From NCBI RefSeq assembly GCF_025753855.1, contig NZ_JAOWPT010000010.1, forward strand, positions 62,001 to 126,000: 64,000 bases of DNA. Reading direction: 5' to 3'. The notes beneath the pieces are model-generated. The model saw only the letters and a program-made list of their open reading frames with translations. It did no database searches and was not told the origin of the DNA. Shown piece by piece: positions 43,128-50,897 of this stretch; position 1 is the stretch's first letter; each line of letters opens with the position of its first letter. A program made the position numbers and the translations under genes. The stretch comes from Mesorhizobium sp. ZC-5. Its GTDB lineage: Bacteria; Pseudomonadota; Alphaproteobacteria; Rhizobiales; Rhizobiaceae.

Positions 43128-43808
43128 ATGAAGAATGTCGCCAGATTGGCCAACCCGACCTATTCGGACCAACCGGCTACAAGAGATCATCCCCCGATCG
43201 GTGGCGCCCTCAAGCGAGGCTTCGACATTATTGGCGCGGTTGCGGGACTGATGCTTCTCAGCCCGCTCTTCCTGATGATCGCGGTGCTGGTAAAATGCTC
43301 CGACGGCGGCTCCATTTTTTACGGGCACCGGCGTGTCGGGCGCAGGGGAGAGTTCTTCCATTGCCTGAAGTTCCGCACCATGGTTCCGAATGGCGACCAG
43401 GTGCTCTCGGCCTATCTTAGCCGCAACCCCGAAGCCCGCGCCGAATGGAAAGCAAGCCGCAAGCTGCAGAACGATCCGCGGGTGACGAAGGTGGGCGCGG
43501 TGCTGCGTAAGCTCAGCCTCGACGAACTGCCGCAGATCCTCAACATCCTGCGCGGCGAAATGAGCATCGTTGGACCACGGCCAGTGGTGATGGACGAGCT
43601 GGAAATGTATGGCGGCTCGGCGGATTACTATCTGAAATCGCGTCCAGGTCTTACTGGTCTGTGGCAGGTCAGTGGCCGCAATGATGTCTCCTATGAGACT
43701 CGTGTGGCATTTGACCGGCACTACGTCGAAAACTGGTCACTGGCAGCCGATGTCCGCATCATCCTGAAGACCATCCCGGCGGTCTGCCTGTCGCGCGGCA
43801 GCTACTGA
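43128..43808 (+). CDS. exoY: ExoY galactosyl-1-phosphate transferase
   Basis: ExoY starts each repeat unit by moving galactose-1-phosphate from UDP-galactose to undecaprenyl phosphate. The 226-residue protein has one membrane segment (GFDIIGAVAGLMLLSPLFLMIAV near 35-57), the sugar-transferase motifs GHRRVGRRGEFFHCLKFRTM, LRKLSLDELPQILNILRGEM, GPRPV, and RPGLTGLWQVSGRNDVSYETRV. ATG 43128 is preceded by GGAG. It begins the exoYFQZ run. Confidence 0.96.
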   Translation: MKNVARLANPTYSDQPATRDHPPIGGALKRGFDIIGAVAGLMLLSPLFLMIAVLVKCSDGGSIFYGHRRVGRRGEFFHCLKFRTMVPNGDQVLSAYLSRNPEARAEWKASRKLQNDPRVTKVGAVLRKLSLDELPQILNILRGEMSIVGPRPVVMDELEMYGGSADYYLKSRPGLTGLWQVSGRNDVSYETRVAFDRHYVENWSLAADVRIILKTIPAVCLSRGSY

Positions 43809-43862
43809 CGCCATCGCCCCAGGTGGTTCGCCCTGATCGGGCGGTCAATTCGGATTGATATT

Positions 43863-45143
43863 ATGATTGAATATATGACCCGCCGTGCATTGCAGGGCCC
43901 CCGCCGCGTTTCGGCGGGCATTTCGCTTATTGCGGCTTTCCTCTGCCTGCTGTCGCCAATCGGCGCATATGCTGATGACTATAAGCTCGGCGTGATGGAC
44001 AAGCTGAGAATCCGGGTCGTCGAATGGCAGACCGCCGAAGGGACTTTCCGCGATTGGGGAGCGATCACCGGCGACTACACAGTCGGGCCTTCGGGCAACC
44101 TGTCGGTTCCTTTCGTCGGCGAAACGGCCGCAGCCGGCAAGACGACCACCGAGGTCGCCAAAACCATCGGCGACCAGCTGCAGCAGAAGTTCGGCCTTCT
44201 GGACAGGCCCGACGCTTCGGTCGAACTCGCCGAATACCGCCCGATCTTCATCGCCGGCGATGCGCAAACTCCGGGACAATACCCTTACGGGCCCAATTTG
44301 ACGGTGCTGAAGGCCGTCAGCCTTGCAGGTGGACTGCGCCGAACGCCTGATGGGCTCCAGGGAGTAGAGCGCAATTTCATCAACGCCGACGGCAACCACG
44401 AAGTCTATGTCGCCGAACGTAATAGGCTTTATGCCAAACGTGCACGGCTGCTCGCCGAACTGCAGGGCAAGCCGCAGATCGAAATGCCGAAAGAACTCGC
44501 GGACGTGGAGGATGCCCAGGCGCTGGTCGCGGAGGAAACGGCGATCATGCAGGCGCGCGAAAAGCGTATGCGCCTGCAACTGACGGCGATCGAAGACCTC
44601 AAGAAACTGCTCGAGAACGAAATCACTTCACTCGACAAGAAATCGACGACGCAGACGCGGCAAGCCGATCTGGCGCGTGAAGAATTGAAGGGTATCGGCA
44701 ATCTCGCCGATCGCGGGCTGGTGGTGAATTCGCGCGTGCTGACCATCGAACAGAAGATTGCTGATATGGAAGGCAAGATTCTCGACCTCGATACGGCCTC
44801 GCTGCGCGCCAAGCAGGACATCAACAAGGCTGTCCAGGACGCCACCAACCTGGGCAACGACCGAGAAGCGGAGCTGGCCGTACAGCGCCAACAGGTCGAA
44901 GCCGACATCGCCGGTCTCACGCTGAAAATCGAAATGTACCGCAACCTGATGTCGGAAGCGCTGTCCAAAGCGCCCGAAGCGGCAGCGCGCAGCGCCGCCG
45001 CCAAAGGACCGCCACAGGCGACTTTCAGCATCGTCAGAGAGCAGGAAGGCAAGACCGCTGAAATTCCGGCGGAGGAAAACACGCCAGTGCTGCCGGGCGA
45101 CGTGGTCAAGGTCACGGTCGCCGGGCTTCCGCCGACCGACTAG
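43863..45143 (+). CDS. exoF: ExoF-like polysaccharide export outer-membrane (OPX) protein
   Basis: ExoF forms part of the export path for the polymer. The 426-residue protein has a signal peptide (SAGISLIAAFLCLLSPIGAYA, about 17-37), a polysaccharide-biosynthesis/export beta domain (DYKLGVMDKLRIRV, DYTVGPSGNLSVPFVG, RPIFIAGDAQTPGQYPY), and a long periplasmic coiled coil from about residue 195 to 360. The C-terminal GDVVKVTVAG closes a second beta region. It follows exoY and precedes exoQ by 17 bases. Confidence 0.92.
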   Translation: MIEYMTRRALQGPRRVSAGISLIAAFLCLLSPIGAYADDYKLGVMDKLRIRVVEWQTAEGTFRDWGAITGDYTVGPSGNLSVPFVGETAAAGKTTTEVAKTIGDQLQQKFGLLDRPDASVELAEYRPIFIAGDAQTPGQYPYGPNLTVLKAVSLAGGLRRTPDGLQGVERNFINADGNHEVYVAERNRLYAKRARLLAELQGKPQIEMPKELADVEDAQALVAEETAIMQAREKRMRLQLTAIEDLKKLLENEITSLDKKSTTQTRQADLAREELKGIGNLADRGLVVNSRVLTIEQKIADMEGKILDLDTASLRAKQDINKAVQDATNLGNDREAELAVQRQQVEADIAGLTLKIEMYRNLMSEALSKAPEAAARSAAAKGPPQATFSIVREQEGKTAEIPAEENTPVLPGDVVKVTVAGLPPTD

Positions 45144-45160
45144 TCGTTGGGCTGTTCGCT

Positions 45161-46426
45161 ATGAGGATCGCAAAGTCGCTGCTGGTAACCCCCGGCCAGA
45201 ATTTCTGGTTCGGGATTGCGGCCGTCACCGTTTCGATCTTCGTCTTCGCCTATTCGGCGCGTTTCGGCCAGATTTCCATCCTGGCCTATTACGCGCTGTG
45301 GCTGCCGCTGGTGCTGGTGAACTACCGCCAGGTGCTCGGCAATTATGCCAAATATTGGTGGATACTGGGCTTCGGCCTGTTTGCCTGCCTTTCTATCTTC
45401 TGGTCGGCCGCGCCAGGCGTGACGGCGCGTGCCGGCGTGCAATATTTCTCGCACATCGTCTGCGCACTGATTATTGCCCGCACCGTCGACATCCGCACGC
45501 TGACGCTCGGCGTGCTCGGCGGCATTCTGCTGGTCGTGGTCTATTCGCTGCTGTTCGGCGTTCATCACTATGACCCAATCGACGGCAGCTACAGTTTCGT
45601 CGGCGCTTTCTCGTCCAAAAACCAGCTCGGCTTCTACGGATCGCTAGGCGTTTACTTCGCCTTCGCGGCACTTTTCATCCTCCGTATGCCCGGCCTGTGG
45701 CGACTGTTGGCGCTTTGTGTTGGCGCGCTTTCAACCTACGCGCTGTTTGCCTCGCAATCGGCCACCTCGATCATCGCCACGGCGGTGACACTCGCCGCAA
45801 GCGCCTGCATCGGGCTCGTGCTGATGCTCGCGCCGCAAAGCCGGAAAATGCTGTTCCTCGTCGTGACGGTTCTGCTGACCCTCGGCGTTGCGGGCGCACT
45901 GAATGCCGGTGCGATCGATCTGGTGCTCGGCGCATTCGGCAAGGACGCCACGCTCACGGGTAGAACCTATCTCTGGTCGGAGGGCTTGCGCGCGGTCGGA
46001 GAGGCTCCGCTGGTCGGTGTTGGCTACCAGGCTTACTGGGTGCAGGGCTTTTCCGAAGCCGAGCGCCTGTGGGAGGAGTTTTATATTCCGACACGCAGCG
46101 GCTTCCACTTCCACAACACCTACATCGAGGCGCTGGTCGAACTCGGTTATGTCGGGCTGGTATTGATCACGGTGACGATGATCGGCGTCATTGGCGGACA
46201 CCTGAAGCGCCTGCTGTCGGAGCGGCACAACGAGGAGTCATTCCTGCTGCTTGGGATCGGGCTGATGCTGGCCGTGCGCTCCTTCTTCGAAGTCGACGTC
46301 ATGCATCCCTACGCGGTTGGTTCGTTTCTGCTCTACTATTCCGCAGGTCTTCTGGCGACGAGGCGAGAGCAGAACAGTCGAACACCGGTGCTCAGCCGGT
46401 TAGAACACAGATTTGGTGAAACTTGA
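45161..46426 (+). CDS. exoQ: ExoQ-like exopolysaccharide polymerase (O-antigen ligase/Wzy family)
   Basis: ExoQ polymerises repeat units. The 421-residue protein has about eleven membrane spans and a large periplasmic loop with the family signature around HHYDPIDGSYSFVGAFSSKNQLG and WSEGLRAVGEAPLVGVGY. The C-terminal GFHFHNTYIEALVELGYVGL matches the Wzy-C region. It follows exoF. Confidence 0.92.
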   Translation: MRIAKSLLVTPGQNFWFGIAAVTVSIFVFAYSARFGQISILAYYALWLPLVLVNYRQVLGNYAKYWWILGFGLFACLSIFWSAAPGVTARAGVQYFSHIVCALIIARTVDIRTLTLGVLGGILLVVVYSLLFGVHHYDPIDGSYSFVGAFSSKNQLGFYGSLGVYFAFAALFILRMPGLWRLLALCVGALSTYALFASQSATSIIATAVTLAASACIGLVLMLAPQSRKMLFLVVTVLLTLGVAGALNAGAIDLVLGAFGKDATLTGRTYLWSEGLRAVGEAPLVGVGYQAYWVQGFSEAERLWEEFYIPTRSGFHFHNTYIEALVELGYVGLVLITVTMIGVIGGHLKRLLSERHNEESFLLLGIGLMLAVRSFFEVDVMHPYAVGSFLLYYSAGLLATRREQNSRTPVLSRLEHRFGET

Positions 46427-46450
46427 CGCGACTTGAAGTCCTGCGCGCCG

Positions 46451-47476
46451 ATGAACAAACTTTATGGAATCCAATACCTACGTGGTTTCGCTGCATTGGC
46501 AGTCGTCATCTTCCATGCGGCGGAGCGGGCTGGCCACCACTTCACCATCGGCGCTGCCGGCGTCGACGTGTTCTTCGTCATCAGCGGATTCATCATGTGG
46601 ATCATTGCCGATGGCAGGATGCTGACGCCGGGGAAATTCATTGCAGACAGGCTGAAGCGCATCGCGCCGCCCTACTGGATCGTCACTCTCATCATGGTCG
46701 CCGGCGGGCTGGCCGGATTGTTCCCCAACCTCGTTCTTTCCTGGCAACATGTGGCGGGCTCCCTGCTCTTCATCCCGTCCCGCTCGCCGAGTGACGGCCA
46801 GGTTTGGCCGGTTCTCGTCCAGGGCTGGACGTTGAACTATGAGATGTTCTTCTACGCAGTTTTCGCGCTTTCGCTGTTTCTCCCGGCCAGATCGCGGCTG
46901 CTGGCGATGACAGGCGTCTTCTGCGCGCTGACGCTGGCTGGCATGCTGTTTTCGCCGCAGGACCCGGCACTCGCTACCTACACGCGGCCGATCATGCTCG
47001 AATTCCTGCTTGGCGCCTTCATCGGCACATGGTGGCTAGCGGGAAAATTGCCGCCACGGGCCTTCGGCGTCGCGGCACTGCTGGCTGGTCTTGGCGGATT
47101 TGCCTTTATCGGCATCACCGGCATGGGTTTCGACGAGTGGCTTTGCGGCCCGCTCGCGGCGGCCCTTGTGGTCGGCGCTCTGATCCTCGAACGCGACGGC
47201 ACGATGAGACGGAGCGCCGCCTTGAGCTACCTCGGCGACAGCTCCTACTCGGTCTACCTCTGGCACACGCTGGCGATTTCAGTGGTGATCAAATTCGGCA
47301 CTCTGCTTGCCGTGCCGAACCCGCTGCTCGTGGTTGCCGGGGTGGTTTTCGGTGTCGCGTTGGGGGCTGTGGCCTACGAACTGGTCGAAAAACCCATCGC
47401 CCGTATGCTGAAAGGCAGCGTTCTCTGGCCGCGTCGCAAGATGGCGCTTCAGGGCAGTCCCGGCGGCGAAGGCTGA
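46451..47476 (+). CDS. exoZ: ExoZ-like exopolysaccharide O-acetyltransferase
   Basis: This acyltransferase-3 membrane enzyme acetylates a glucose of the repeat unit. The 341-residue protein starts MNKLYGIQYLRGFAALAVVIFH with the conserved RG and His, and has about ten spans, the GAAGVDVFFVISGFIM signature and SSYSVYLWHTLAI near the C-terminus. ATG 46451 is preferred over a TTG six codons upstream. It is the last gene of the exo cluster and converges on xthA. Confidence 0.92.
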   Translation: MNKLYGIQYLRGFAALAVVIFHAAERAGHHFTIGAAGVDVFFVISGFIMWIIADGRMLTPGKFIADRLKRIAPPYWIVTLIMVAGGLAGLFPNLVLSWQHVAGSLLFIPSRSPSDGQVWPVLVQGWTLNYEMFFYAVFALSLFLPARSRLLAMTGVFCALTLAGMLFSPQDPALATYTRPIMLEFLLGAFIGTWWLAGKLPPRAFGVAALLAGLGGFAFIGITGMGFDEWLCGPLAAALVVGALILERDGTMRRSAALSYLGDSSYSVYLWHTLAISVVIKFGTLLAVPNPLLVVAGVVFGVALGAVAYELVEKPIARMLKGSVLWPRRKMALQGSPGGEG

Positions 47477-47483
47477 CAGCCTA

Positions 47484-48257
47484 TCAGTCCTTGATATCCG
47501 CCCACACCGGCGCATGGTCGCTGGCGCCTTCGAGTCCGCGGACGTCCCGGTCGACACCGGCATCAATCAGCCGGCGCGCCAGTTTCTTGCTCAGCAGGAT
47601 ATGGTCGAGACGCAAACCTGCATCGCGCTGCCAGCGGTTCCGGCGATAATCCCAGAATGTATAGATCGTGTCTTCGGGATGCACCTTGCGCAGTGCGTCG
47701 GTCCAACCCTGGTCGAGAAGGGCGCGGAACGCGGCGCGGCTCTGTGGCTGCACCAGCGCGTTGTCGTCATAGGAACGGGTCTCGTAGATGTCGCGCGGTT
47801 CCGGCACGATGTTGTAGTCGCCGGCCAGCACGACTGGCAGGCCCGTCTTGAAGAGCTCGGCGGCATGCATCCCGAAGCGCTCGTGCCACGCCAGTTTGTA
47901 ATCGAATTTAGGCCCAGGCTGCGGATTGCCGTTGGGACCGTACAGGCACCCGATCAGGACGCCGTTCACCGCCGCTTCGATATAACGGCTCTGGCTGTCG
48001 GAAGGGTCGCCAGGCAATTCGTTACGGGTCATCACCGGCTCGCCGCCGCGAGCCAGAATGGCGACGCCGTTCCAGGTTTTTTGGCCGCGCCAGACTGCGC
48101 CATAACCCGCCGCCTCGATGGCGGCACGCGGGAAATCCCTGTCCGCGGCCTTGAGTTCCTGCAGGCAGACAACGTCCGGCCTGGCGACTGCCAGCCAGGC
48201 GAGCAGAATATCGAGCCGGCTGTTGACGTTGTTGATGTTGAAGGTAGCGATCTTCAT
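47484..48257 (-). CDS. xthA: Exodeoxyribonuclease III (AP endonuclease)
   Basis: XthA cuts at abasic sites and trims 3' ends. The 257-residue protein opens MKIATFNINNVNSRLDILL and has CLQELKA with the metal glutamate, GDYNIVPEPRDIY, LRLDHILLS and the C-terminal SDHAPVW, all as in the ExoIII family. Thirteen bases separate it from the hydrolase gene upstream, so it is probably read from the ligD-ku transcript, which would place an end-cleaning nuclease with the end-joining proteins. Confidence 0.95.
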   Translation of the reverse strand: MKIATFNINNVNSRLDILLAWLAVARPDVVCLQELKAADRDFPRAAIEAAGYGAVWRGQKTWNGVAILARGGEPVMTRNELPGDPSDSQSRYIEAAVNGVLIGCLYGPNGNPQPGPKFDYKLAWHERFGMHAAELFKTGLPVVLAGDYNIVPEPRDIYETRSYDDNALVQPQSRAAFRALLDQGWTDALRKVHPEDTIYTFWDYRRNRWQRDAGLRLDHILLSKKLARRLIDAGVDRDVRGLEGASDHAPVWADIKD

Positions 48258-48270
48258 GCCGGCCGCATGT

Positions 48271-48912
48271 TCAGCGCGTGAGGGTCTTGGTCCAGTCGGC
48301 GACCGTGTCGGCGAGCGTCTTCAGATGATCGGCGGTGGAGAAGCCGGAGATACTTTTGCGCGGCTTCAGATCGTGATCGCCATCTTCCAACCAGAGGATC
48401 TCGATCCGGTCGGAGAGTGTATAACCCGCCACTTCTTCGCGAGTGCCAAATTCGTCGCGGGTGCCCTGGCAGATCAGCGTCGGCGTTTTAAGGCCAGCGA
48501 GGTGCTTGGTGCGCAATTGCTCGGGTTTTGCAGGCGGATGAAACGGGTAACCCAGGCAAAGCAGGCCGGCGATCTTGCCGGCGGCATGAAGCTCGTCGGC
48601 AACCATGCTGGCGACTCGCCCGCCCATCGACTTGCCGCCGATGATCAGCAGTCCTTTGGCGCCCAGTGCCTCGACTGCCGCCACATACTCCGTATTGACG
48701 GTTTCGGCGCGCGGCGGCGGCTTGCGATGGCCATAACGGCGCGCAGCCATATAGGCGAACTCGAAACGGGCGACGCGAAAGCCGGCTGTGGCAAGCGCCT
48801 TGGCGGTCGCAGCCATCGACGCCGAATCCATCGGAGCGCCGGCGCCATGCGCGAGAAGGATCGTGACGGCGGCGTCTTCCGGGCCATCGAAAAGAAAGTA
48901 GGTCTTGCTCAT
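48271..48912 (-). CDS. KANL3/Tex30-type alpha/beta hydrolase
   Basis: This is a 213-residue alpha/beta hydrolase: ILLAHGAGAPMDSASMA near the N-terminus, the nucleophile elbow GGKSMGGRVA near residue 98 and a late Asp/His pair with LEDGDHDLKPRK. Function is unknown; dienelactone-hydrolase-like proteins of this kind are often left unannotated. Its ATG shares a base with the stop of the BRCT/TPR gene (TAATG), which shows coupling in the end-joining operon. A DNA-repair role is not suggested by the fold itself. Confidence 0.8.
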   Translation of the reverse strand: MSKTYFLFDGPEDAAVTILLAHGAGAPMDSASMAATAKALATAGFRVARFEFAYMAARRYGHRKPPPRAETVNTEYVAAVEALGAKGLLIIGGKSMGGRVASMVADELHAAGKIAGLLCLGYPFHPPAKPEQLRTKHLAGLKTPTLICQGTRDEFGTREEVAGYTLSDRIEILWLEDGDHDLKPRKSISGFSTADHLKTLADTVADWTKTLTR

Positions 48913-50000
48913 TAGCTCGCTGTCTTCTGGGCGAAATGCAGGTCGACGAACTGAATGCCCCGCACAGCGGTCCGCGCCCATTCGGAGATGGCGTCCAGCT
49001 CCAGATAGCGAACCCACCAGCGTCGGGCGCTGTTGAGATCGCCAGCGTCGAACTCCAGCTTGGCAAGATTGAAAATCGCGTCTGCGTAATTTGGATCGAG
49101 GGCAATCGCCTTGACCAGGTGGCGGCGAGCGGAATCGTTGCGGCCGCGATCAGTCATCAACCCCGCAAGATTGAACCAGGCTTCGACGAAGCCCGGATCA
49201 AGCTTGATGGCACGTGCATAATCATGTGCTGCCTCGACCTGCCGCCCCGCCGCCCGCAAACAGTTGGCGCGATTGAAGGCGGCGACGGCATCGTCCGGAT
49301 CCATGGCGAGGCACCGCTGGTAGAGAGCCACCGCGTCGTCATTGCGACCCGCTTCCTCGGCGGCTTCCGCCTCGGCGAAAAGTTCTTCCAGTTCTGCGTC
49401 GCCAGGCGTCCCCAGATCGAACAGCATCTGGCCATCGAGTTCGCTCAGTCCTTGGTCAAGGCGCGCATAGATGGTGTCGGAACCTTCGACATGCAGCGAC
49501 TTGGCGGTGAGCGAGGCGACCGGGCCGTAACGATGCACGGACCGCGCGATGGCGCTCCAGTTGGCGCCGCTCGCGATCAAACCGGCGTATTTCCTGGCGA
49601 GGATCAGATCACGGAAGGAGTAAGGTTCGGCATCGTGTTCGAAGGCATCGAACAACGAAAGAAGATCAAACGCGTCGGGTGTCAACCGCGACTGTTCGAG
49701 CAGCGACTGGCGCGTCATTGCCGACGCGTCCTGAGTCTTCACAAGGCCGAGAAGGCGCAGAAATCCGTTCTCGCTGAGCAACCTCCGGCCGGCTTTGCGC
49801 TCTGCCTCGAACCGCGTTTCGATCCACTTGCCGTCAGACTTGGCCAACAGCGTGCGACCAAAAACCAGATGCGTCGTACGGCGGGTTACCCCGCGCATCA
49901 GAAGGCCGTGCTGCCGCTCGACCTCCCGTACCGCGAGTCGCCGCGGGAACGCCGCCAGCGCGCCCACTGTTCCGAATGTCTTGCCGGCGGCTGCCGTCAC
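48912..50000 (-). CDS. BRCT-like/TPR protein in the end-joining operon
   Basis: This is a 362-residue protein. Residues about 8-85 resemble a BRCT module: FGTVGALAAFPRRLAVREVE, then GVTRRTTHLVFGRTLLAKS and RRLLSENGFLRLLGL. The middle (95-200) is helical with no family I can name. About 205-340 is TPR-like with repeats LYQRCLAMDPDDAVAAFNRA, AIKLDPGFVEAWFNLAGLM and AIALDPNYADAIFNLAKLE. It overlaps the ku stop by ATGA. BRCT modules bind phosphopeptides or DNA ends, so it may be an accessory factor of Ku and LigD; that role is inferred. Confidence 0.72.
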   Translation of the reverse strand: MTAAAGKTFGTVGALAAFPRRLAVREVERQHGLLMRGVTRRTTHLVFGRTLLAKSDGKWIETRFEAERKAGRRLLSENGFLRLLGLVKTQDASAMTRQSLLEQSRLTPDAFDLLSLFDAFEHDAEPYSFRDLILARKYAGLIASGANWSAIARSVHRYGPVASLTAKSLHVEGSDTIYARLDQGLSELDGQMLFDLGTPGDAELEELFAEAEAAEEAGRNDDAVALYQRCLAMDPDDAVAAFNRANCLRAAGRQVEAAHDYARAIKLDPGFVEAWFNLAGLMTDRGRNDSARRHLVKAIALDPNYADAIFNLAKLEFDAGDLNSARRWWVRYLELDAISEWARTAVRGIQFVDLHFAQKTAS

Positions 50001-50872
50001 TTCCTGGCCTTGGCGGGCGCCTTGCCCGATCCACCAGCCGCAGCCTTGGCCGCAGGCTTCTCGACCGGCTCTGCCTTGCTCTTGCTCTTCGCCGGCGGCT
50101 TGGCCTGCGAAAGGCTGGCCTTCAGCGCGTCCATCAGGTTGATGACATTGCCGCGCTCGGGCGCCGCCGCGATGATCGGCTTGTGCCCTTTCAGCTTCTC
50201 CCGGATCATGTTCATCAGGGCGATCTCGTAACGATCCTCGTAGTTCTTCGGATCGAAATCGGTTTCCTTCTGCTTGATCAGCGCTTCGGCGAGCTGGAGC
50301 ATTTCGGGATCGGGGGTGCCGACCGGAATGTTGCCGAAATACTCGGCGGTGCCGCGCACTTCATTCGGATTCCGCAGCGTGCAGACGAACATGCCGTTCT
50401 CGCGCGAGCCTATGGTCACCACCCGCTCGCGGCTGGACAGCACAAGGCGCGCGATCGCCAGCTTGCCGGATTTGCGCATCGCCTCCCGCAGCACCACGAA
50501 CGTCTCCTCCGCCATGGCGCCATCCGGAGCCAGATAATAAGGCGCATCCAGATAGATCACATCGACGGAATCCTCGTCGACGAACGCCTCGATGTTCATC
50601 GTGTGGTTGGATTCAATGCGCACCGCCTCGAGATCGCTGTCGTCGATGATAATGTACTGCTTATCCTCGTATTCGTAACCCTTGACGAGATCGGAGCGCT
50701 CGACCAGCCCGAGTTCCGGATCCACCGGCTTCATGTTGATGCGGTTGTGGGTCTTCTTGTGCAGCTGATTGAAGCTGATGCGCTCGCTGGCGCTGGTGGC
50801 CGGATAAAGCCGGACCGGACAGCTCACGAGACTGAGTTTGAGATAACCCTTCCAGCTAGCCCTGGGCGCCAT
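49997..50872 (-). CDS. ku: DNA end-binding protein Ku
   Basis: Ku binds double-strand ends as a homodimer and recruits LigD. The 291-residue protein begins MAPRASWKGYLKLSLVSCPVRL and has ISFNQLHKKTHNRINMK, VERSDLVKGYEYEDKQYIII, YLDAPYYLAPDG and FGNIPVGTPDPEMLQLAEAL, all standard. The last 35 residues are a Lys/Ala/Pro tail (SQAKPPAKSKSKAEPVEKP), the basic extension used for DNA sliding and LigD contact. It follows ligD by 25 bases. Confidence 0.96.
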   Translation of the reverse strand: MAPRASWKGYLKLSLVSCPVRLYPATSASERISFNQLHKKTHNRINMKPVDPELGLVERSDLVKGYEYEDKQYIIIDDSDLEAVRIESNHTMNIEAFVDEDSVDVIYLDAPYYLAPDGAMAEETFVVLREAMRKSGKLAIARLVLSSRERVVTIGSRENGMFVCTLRNPNEVRGTAEYFGNIPVGTPDPEMLQLAEALIKQKETDFDPKNYEDRYEIALMNMIREKLKGHKPIIAAAPERGNVINLMDALKASLSQAKPPAKSKSKAEPVEKPAAKAAAGGSGKAPAKARK

Positions 50873-50897
50873 AAACGTCTCCTACGCAACAACACGA

